Origin: Desulfuromonadales bacterium
GTDB lineage: Bacteria; Desulfobacterota; Desulfuromonadia; Geobacterales; Pseudopelobacteraceae
NCBI GenBank assembly: GCA_015688915.1
Contig: JAATGX010000271.1
Location: forward strand, 1 to 28,835
Reading direction: 5' to 3'
DNA length: 28,835 nt
Part shown: positions 24,731-28,835 of the stretch, one piece after another
How the letters are laid out: each line of letters begins with the position of its first letter
Position numbering within the stretch: position 1 is the stretch's first letter
Position numbers and translations under genes: made by a program
Notes under the pieces: model-generated
What the model saw: only the letters and a program-made list of their open reading frames with translations
The model's database searches: none
Told to the model about the DNA's origin: nothing

Positions 24731-25542
24731 TCGTCCACCAACTCCTTGAGGGTGTTGAATCTATAGTGCCGTAACAGGTTACCCAGTCGGGGAGCCGCAT
24801 CCGTTCTTCTCCCATACGTCACAAATCGTTTCAAAGGGTGCACGTCGAGCCGGGGACCAGCAGGGTCCAACTCACGGGGATGAAGATACAGAACAGCGGG
24901 ATGATGACTGCGGTTAAGCGCCTCAATTGTCGTACATATCATCCCGAACGGAAAAAACCTGAACCCCCATCCACCACCGGTCGGCAGGTTGCCCATCCAG
25001 GATCGGGTCACCATGGGCGGAATTTCCCACAACCCCGCTCCTTCACCCTCAAGACGGCGGGCAGTGCGGCTGTTGCGGGGATTACCCACAAACGGAAGCG
25101 GATTGAGACTCGAATCATAGAGATACCCCTGTTCCCGCAGGATGGCAAAGGCCCAGCCGGTCCGTTCCGACAACGACCATTGCGGCGCCCGGTATCCAAA
25201 CGGCCGCTGCCCGGTCTGTTCCATGAGTATCCGCTCCGTGAGAAGCAGTTCATCCCGAAACTGTTGCGGCGTCAAATCGGTCACCAGACGGTGTGAATAG
25301 CCGTGGGAGGCGATTTCATGCCCCGCCGAACAGATCAGGGGAGCCAGGGCCGGATCGTTTTCGGCCACGGAACCAAGCATGAAAAACGTGGCCTTCTGGC
25401 AGTACTCATCCAGCAATGCCAGAATTTTCTCCACGTTACGCCGTACCCGCCATGACCCGCGAGGAGGGGCAGGCATGGTTCCGCCCGGGCCGCAAACATG
25501 GTACCAGTCCTCCACGTCGATTGTTAAAACATTGTGCGTCAG
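24712..25542 (-). CDS. Polysaccharide deacetylase (NodB/CE4-type), CTG start proposed
   Basis: About 276 residues if started at CTG 25542. The N-terminus then reads MTHNVLTIDVEDWYHV, which holds the family's motif 1 with the catalytic-base and metal-binding Asp (Asp9, Asp12). The first standard start, GTG at 25515, would begin after Asp9 and remove it. The CTG is preceded by GGAG at 8-base spacing and by an in-frame TGA that excludes a longer start. Motif 2 is HEIASHGYSH (HxxxH metal ligands), and RAPQWS is motif 3. The C-terminal third matches the DUF3473-type extension with LYLHPRELD. It would remove N-acetyl from an aminosugar, perhaps the sugar added by the adjacent glycosyltransferase. 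It is the first gene of the long operon. Confidence 0.88.
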   Translation of the reverse strand: MTHNVLTIDVEDWYHVCGPGGTMPAPPRGSWRVRRNVEKILALLDEYCQKATFFMLGSVAENDPALAPLICSAGHEIASHGYSHRLVTDLTPQQFRDELLLTERILMEQTGQRPFGYRAPQWSLSERTGWAFAILREQGYLYDSSLNPLPFVGNPRNSRTARRLEGEGAGLWEIPPMVTRSWMGNLPTGGGWGFRFFPFGMICTTIEALNRSHHPAVLYLHPRELDPAGPRLDVHPLKRFVTYGRRTDAAPRLGNLLRHYRFNTLKELVDEWRHAS

Positions 25543-25806
25543 TCAAAACACTCCGCTACTTGTAGATAAAATAATGGGCGCATCGTAACAATGATTTTCA
25601 TATTTTGCAAATGGCCTACCAATATTATAACAAAATCAAATCGTTATATTCGTCCCCGCAAATACGGTGCGTTAAAAAACGGGAGAATACCGCGGAAAGG
25701 CATGAACAACACCATGTCGCCTCACTATGTGACGGAAACCGCCATATGGTGAGGTTGCCTTGAAGGGAAGTGGACAGCCTTTGTCTCCGGCCGGGCGTTC
25801 CTGAGT
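25543..25806. other. Intergenic region upstream of the deacetylase operon
   Basis: 264 bases, AT-rich in the middle. It contains the sigma-54-like motif at 25606-25621 and, on the minus strand, a TATAAT (25624-25629) without a good -35 partner. A minus-strand open frame at 25625-25861 overlaps the fusion gene end and shows no protein-like pattern, so I do not call it. Confidence 0.5.
25606..25621 (-). promoter_or_regulatory. Sigma-54-like promoter of the lipid operon
   Basis: On the minus strand TGGTAGGCCATTTGCA matches TGGCACG-N4-TTGCA with the invariant GG (-24) and GC (-12) at exact spacing. Transcription would start near 25595, about 50 bases before the proposed CTG start. Such promoters need an enhancer-binding activator, which is not in the window. 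Confidence 0.5.
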
Positions 25807-27978
25807 TTATGCGTCCTCGATGGCGTGGTGTCCGGGCGAAGCCCCTTTCCGCTTCCTGCAAACCAGTACGACCTCATCGACACCGGCCGCGTCTATCAGC
25901 CCATCGACGAATTTCAACCGCTTTTGAAAAAACATGCCCAGCGGCATCAGGACCTTGTTGTACCACCACATCGCCTCGCGCCGACGGTGTTTGAGCCACC
26001 ACAAGCTGAAATTCAACAGCCGGCAGTTTGCCGGTTGCATGCCGTATGCGGCGCTTCTTTCAAGTACCAGGTCATGGGCATCAAACAACTCCGGCAAACC
26101 GGCAGGCTCATACCTTCGCACGTGGCCCACGGCCTCGTCGAATTTCGTCCAGAGCCCCGCATGCAGGGGAATGGAGAAGATAAAGAAACCTCCCTCCTTG
26201 AGCACGCGACTCACTTCGCCGAAGACCGGTCGGTCATCCTCGGTATGCTCCATGACATCAAAAGCACAGACGAGTTCGAATGTGCCATCACAGAACGGGA
26301 GAGCGGAAGTTTCACCGGACACGGCGATGCCGCCCTGTGTCGTCAACCGTCGGATCACCGGGGGACTGATGTCCGCGAACCAGGTGCCGGCGATCGGCAA
26401 GCGCGGTCGCAGGCCGGGGCCGATTTCCAGGCGCGTCGGAGCAAGCGGCAGCAACCCGGAAATCAGCGGCCACGTATTGAAACGTTCCGGCCGTTCAAGG
26501 CGGGATTCCGACCAGAGCGCATCGTAGAAGTCGCGGTTTGCGGCCGTGCTGTCGGCATGTTCAGGTTCCCGGCGATGTTTCGCTGCATCGGCATTCCGGG
26601 CGATCTCCCCCGATTGCCGGCCAAAAAGGGGTTCATCCGTAGCAGGGATCCGAAGGCTGTCGTTGGGGCCCTTGCGGAGAATGTTGTATGCCAGGTTTGT
26701 GACGCGGCGTCCGGGATTTTTCCGGACACGGTAAAGGATCGAAGGCCAGGTATAGGCCTCCTTGCGCGCCTCCAGCCAGCCCCGGTAGAGTTGTTCAGGA
26801 GACATCAGCTTCGGACGGAAAACGACCTCCGAATGGTTGTAACGGTTCCAGTCCCTGTGCAGCAGGCGCCCCTCCTGTTCGTATTGCAGAAAGAGTTTTG
26901 TCCCCGGATACGGGGTCAGAAGGTTGAAGGTGGGGACACTGGGAGAGCACTCCTCAACGAAGCGGAGGGTCTTGTCGAAGATGCTCTGGTCATGATCGTC
27001 AAAGCCGAAAATGAAGGACGTTTCGAGGATAATGCCCGCATCCCTGACCCGCTTCATAAGGTCTGACTGAAGCGACTGGCCTGCCGATTTGGAGAGCAGG
27101 GAATATGATCCGGTTACCGACTCGATCCCGACGAAGAGACCGATGCAGCCGGAACGGGCGACAAGGTTGAGCAGATCCGTGTCTTCGGCGAAACGCAGGC
27201 TTGTTTGAGAGCCCCAGCGTATGCCCAGCTCCGCCATCCCTTCAAGGATCGGCCGTGCCTTCACCGGATCTCCCAGAAGATTGTCATCCAGGAAGATCAC
27301 GAGTTTTCGCGGGAAAGAACGGAGTTCGGCGAGGATGTCGGCGGTGTCCCGGTAGCGGAAGCGATTTCCGAAATAGTGGGTAACGGTGCAAAAAGCGCAA
27401 TCGTAGGGACAACCCCGGCTGGCCTGGACGGTCTGGGTGGTGAGGTACCGCTTGCCGGCCAGGATCTCGCGCCGTGACCAGGGGACAACGAGCCTGTCGT
27501 CCTGCGGAATCGGAGCGCGATACACCTTGTCCAGCCTGCCGGCGAGAACATCGTCGAGGAGTCTGGCCATGACCGGTTCCGCCTCGCCTATGACCACGGC
27601 ATCCGCATGGGCCAGGGCCTCTTCGGGAGCGACCGTCGGATGCATCCCTCCCATGATGACCGGAACCCCTTCCCTTCTGAATTGATCGGCAATTTCGTAT
27701 GCTCGTGGCGCCTGGTGGGTCATGGCGGTGATTCCGACGAGGTCAAAACCTATGCCGTCGGGGATAGTATCCTGGCTTTCATCCACAAGGGTCACATCCC
27801 AGTGGAGTGGTGTCACGGCGGCGACCTGCTGCAGAGACAGGGAGGGGAGCTGGAAATATCTGGCCCAGCCGAGCCTGTGCGTCGCCGGGTAAATGAGAAG
27901 AAGACGGGGAGGAGAATGCCTGAGGCCGAGGTATGATTGCACGGGGTTGACCCGATGTAACGACGATGTATCAGACAT
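25807..27978 (-). CDS. Fusion of B12-type radical SAM enzyme and class I methyltransferase
   Basis: A 723-residue protein. Residues about 25-165 form the B12-type domain (VIMGGMHPTVAPEEAL). The radical SAM motif is CPYDCAFC (Cys190, Cys194, Cys197), followed by FLDDNLLGDP, LFVGIESVTGSY and LTPYPGTKLF. A charged linker (about 440-485) leads to a class I SAM methyltransferase domain with motif I LEIGPGLRPRLPI (517-529), SALPFCDGTFELVCAFDVMEH and a post-motif SRVLKEGGFFIFSIP. The radical SAM half is paralogous to the protein at 18712-19998 (both share TAMT-x-Q-A-x-R-A-Y-E). Such enzyme pairs are usually separate, so the fusion suggests two steps on one substrate. Start ATG at 27978 follows AAGG and CCAGGA. 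It has its own sigma-54-like promoter and ends 264 bases before the operon head. Confidence 0.88.
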   Translation of the reverse strand: MSDTSSLHRVNPVQSYLGLRHSPPRLLLIYPATHRLGWARYFQLPSLSLQQVAAVTPLHWDVTLVDESQDTIPDGIGFDLVGITAMTHQAPRAYEIADQFRREGVPVIMGGMHPTVAPEEALAHADAVVIGEAEPVMARLLDDVLAGRLDKVYRAPIPQDDRLVVPWSRREILAGKRYLTTQTVQASRGCPYDCAFCTVTHYFGNRFRYRDTADILAELRSFPRKLVIFLDDNLLGDPVKARPILEGMAELGIRWGSQTSLRFAEDTDLLNLVARSGCIGLFVGIESVTGSYSLLSKSAGQSLQSDLMKRVRDAGIILETSFIFGFDDHDQSIFDKTLRFVEECSPSVPTFNLLTPYPGTKLFLQYEQEGRLLHRDWNRYNHSEVVFRPKLMSPEQLYRGWLEARKEAYTWPSILYRVRKNPGRRVTNLAYNILRKGPNDSLRIPATDEPLFGRQSGEIARNADAAKHRREPEHADSTAANRDFYDALWSESRLERPERFNTWPLISGLLPLAPTRLEIGPGLRPRLPIAGTWFADISPPVIRRLTTQGGIAVSGETSALPFCDGTFELVCAFDVMEHTEDDRPVFGEVSRVLKEGGFFIFSIPLHAGLWTKFDEAVGHVRRYEPAGLPELFDAHDLVLERSAAYGMQPANCRLLNFSLWWLKHRRREAMWWYNKVLMPLGMFFQKRLKFVDGLIDAAGVDEVVLVCRKRKGASPGHHAIEDA

Positions 27979-28058
27979 TCCTGGTACCTTTGTCTCTGGA
28001 GCGAAGTCTCCAACAGCGCTCCGGAGATTGTTCCGCGACCGTGTGGTTGGAAATACTT

Positions 28059-28074
28059 ATCAACTATTGTGCCA
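28059..28074 (-). promoter_or_regulatory. Sigma-54-like promoter upstream of the fusion gene
   Basis: Minus strand TGGCACAATAGTTGAT: the -24 half TGGCAC is exact, the -12 half is TTGA instead of TTGC at the right spacing. Expected transcription start near 28048, 70 bases before ATG 27978. The -12 mismatch lowers confidence. Confidence 0.4.
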
Positions 28075-28169
28075 AAGAAGGCTCACGAATGCCGAGAGAG
28101 TAACGGTCTGATTGTATAGGTAAATGATGGATAGAACATCTGGTGTGAAGAACAGACTGACAGCAGAAT

Positions 28170-28203
28170 CCGTCATTATTTACATAACTGTTATATATGA
28201 CGG
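28170..28203. terminator. Hairpin between the Cas6 gene and the fusion gene
   Basis: CCGTCAT (28170-28176) and ATGACGG (28197-28203) are perfect inverted arms around a 20-base AT-rich loop. The hairpin begins seven bases past the Cas6 stop on the minus strand. No clear T run follows. It could end the cas operon transcript. Confidence 0.4.
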
Positions 28204-28209
28204 GCCGTT

Positions 28210-28835
28210 TCAAGGTGTCGGCCCAAGGGCAAAGGTCAATCCATCATCGATCACCTCATACCGCCCCATGCCGTAGGATGCCCCCTTCCCCACATGCACA
28301 AAGGTCCCCAACACCAGGAACGGCATCAAGCCGCTGAAGTCGCCGCTGAAACGGCCACTGCCGATGATGCCCGCCATCTTTTTGTTCATCCCTTTGGGTG
28401 CTCCGTAGTAAAAGTGATCATCCACACAAACAATGGCCTCTGCTCGGCGCGACAGGTCGCTGAAATCGCAATCCAGCTCGCAATCGCCATAGTAATAGGC
28501 CAGGGACGATATGCGCCGCATAATGGAAAGGGCAAACATGCTGAAATCGAAACGGGTGCATTGGCGGCCATCCGCCACCAGCTTGAGCGGCGTTCGCAGA
28601 CTGATGGTCAAACGGGAGCAATCCCAGGGACGGCTCTCCACCATCCCGGCTGCGGACAGCACCGCCAGGTTTTCCGGCCGGGTCACACGGGCACCGCTTC
28701 CCAGGGTCCGGCATTCCCCCTGGTAGTCGAGGGCATCCACCCTGATGATCTCGCCCGGTTCCTGGCAGGAATCTCCCTCCAGCAACTCCGCGAAACCTTC
28801 CAGAAGCATCTCCAGGCACGGTATGGCCCGTCCGA
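28210..28835 (-). CDS. cas6: CRISPR-associated endoribonuclease Cas6 (3' part, runs off the window)
   Basis: About 208 residues remain open to the window edge with no start needed; an ATG at 28809 is only internal to the gene. The C-terminal region has the Cas6 RAMP pattern: FDFSMFALSIMRRISSLAYY, then SGDFSGLMPFLVLGTFVHVG and the glycine-rich GKGASYGMGRYEV loop close to the end. Cas6 cuts CRISPR precursor RNA within the repeat to give guide RNAs. The N-terminal RAMP domain lies beyond 28835. As the 3' gene of what is probably a type I or III cas operon, it suggests more cas genes and the array outside to the right. Confidence 0.85.
   Translation of the reverse strand, partial: GRAIPCLEMLLEGFAELLEGDSCQEPGEIIRVDALDYQGECRTLGSGARVTRPENLAVLSAAGMVESRPWDCSRLTISLRTPLKLVADGRQCTRFDFSMFALSIMRRISSLAYYYGDCELDCDFSDLSRRAEAIVCVDDHFYYGAPKGMNKKMAGIIGSGRFSGDFSGLMPFLVLGTFVHVGKGASYGMGRYEVIDDGLTFALGPTP

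Noticed and set aside
25625..25861. Minus-strand open frame between the deacetylase and the fusion gene
   Set aside because: It overlaps the end of the fusion gene in another frame, has biased composition and no recognisable pattern or ribosome site.
25825..27066. Plus-strand open frame (413 codons) opposite the fusion gene
   Set aside because: Antisense artefact with no motif; the minus-strand methyltransferase and radical SAM domains cover the same bases.
8487..27978. Assigning the cluster as a true ladderane or aryl-polyene pathway
   Set aside because: Gene content overlaps with both but lacks diagnostic genes of either, so only similarity is stated.
27979..28209. Possible CRISPR array beside cas6
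   Set aside because: No regularly spaced direct repeats in this gap or elsewhere in the window; any array must lie outside.
1..28835. tRNA or rRNA genes
   Set aside because: No cloverleaf-like or rRNA-like segment was recognised in the intergenic regions.

Overview
The window looks like a chromosomal segment of a Geobacter-type deltaproteobacterium (Desulfuromonadales/Geobacteraceae). This is an inference from the GC-rich coding style, a c-type haem lipoprotein paired with a Tat-exported flavoprotein, sigma-54-like promoters, a PAS-LuxR regulator, palindromic intergenic repeats and several radical SAM/B12 proteins. Almost every gene is on the minus strand; the one clear plus-strand gene is the AT-rich PAS-LuxR regulator at 4249-5217.

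Left part (1-8.4 kb), read in the minus direction. A small Cys-rich protein and a divergent hemerythrin lie next to a ribA 3' remnant. A strong hairpin separates these from a two-gene respiratory module: a Tat-exported FAD flavoprotein (882-2492) and a lipoprotein with two CxxCH haem sites (2583-3701). The PAS-LuxR gene diverges from this module across a 547-base intergenic region that holds a perfect inverted repeat and promoter-like motifs. A KefA/MscS-type mechanosensitive channel (5406-7868) follows, with a MITE-like inverted-repeat element in its leader flanked by a 10-base direct repeat. A small secreted amphipathic-helix protein comes next (8121-8402).

Central and right part (8.5-28 kb). 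This is a large co-oriented lipid biosynthesis cluster. In transcription order: a B12-radical-SAM/methyltransferase fusion; then polysaccharide deacetylase, GT2 glycosyltransferase, SPASM-like radical SAM, B12-type radical SAM, LpxL/HtrB-like acyltransferase, acyl carrier protein, B12-type radical SAM, FabD-like acyltransferase, 4HBT thioesterase, B12-type radical SAM, FabG-like reductase, complete ketosynthase, ketosynthase-like partner lacking both catalytic His, FabZ-like dehydratase, LolA-like carrier, LolB-like lipoprotein and MMPL exporter. Many junctions are 4-base overlaps, as in translationally coupled operons. Sigma-54-like motifs lie upstream of the deacetylase and of the fusion gene.

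The core (ketosynthase pair, FabG, FabZ, ACP, thioesterase, acyltransferase, glycosyltransferase, LolA, lipoprotein, MMPL) resembles the chassis of aryl-polyene-type clusters. The five radical SAM enzymes resemble instead the fatty-acid/radical-SAM clusters discussed for anammox ladderane lipids. The best reading is a dedicated type II fatty acid/polyketide line whose acyl chain is remodelled by radical SAM chemistry, attached to a lipid or sugar, and exported to the outer membrane. The product is not predictable from sequence.

The right edge holds the 3' part of a Cas6 gene that runs off the window; no CRISPR array is visible. Three palindromic repeat elements fill or overlap the larger gaps of the lipid operon, and a fourth sits in the mechanosensitive-channel leader.
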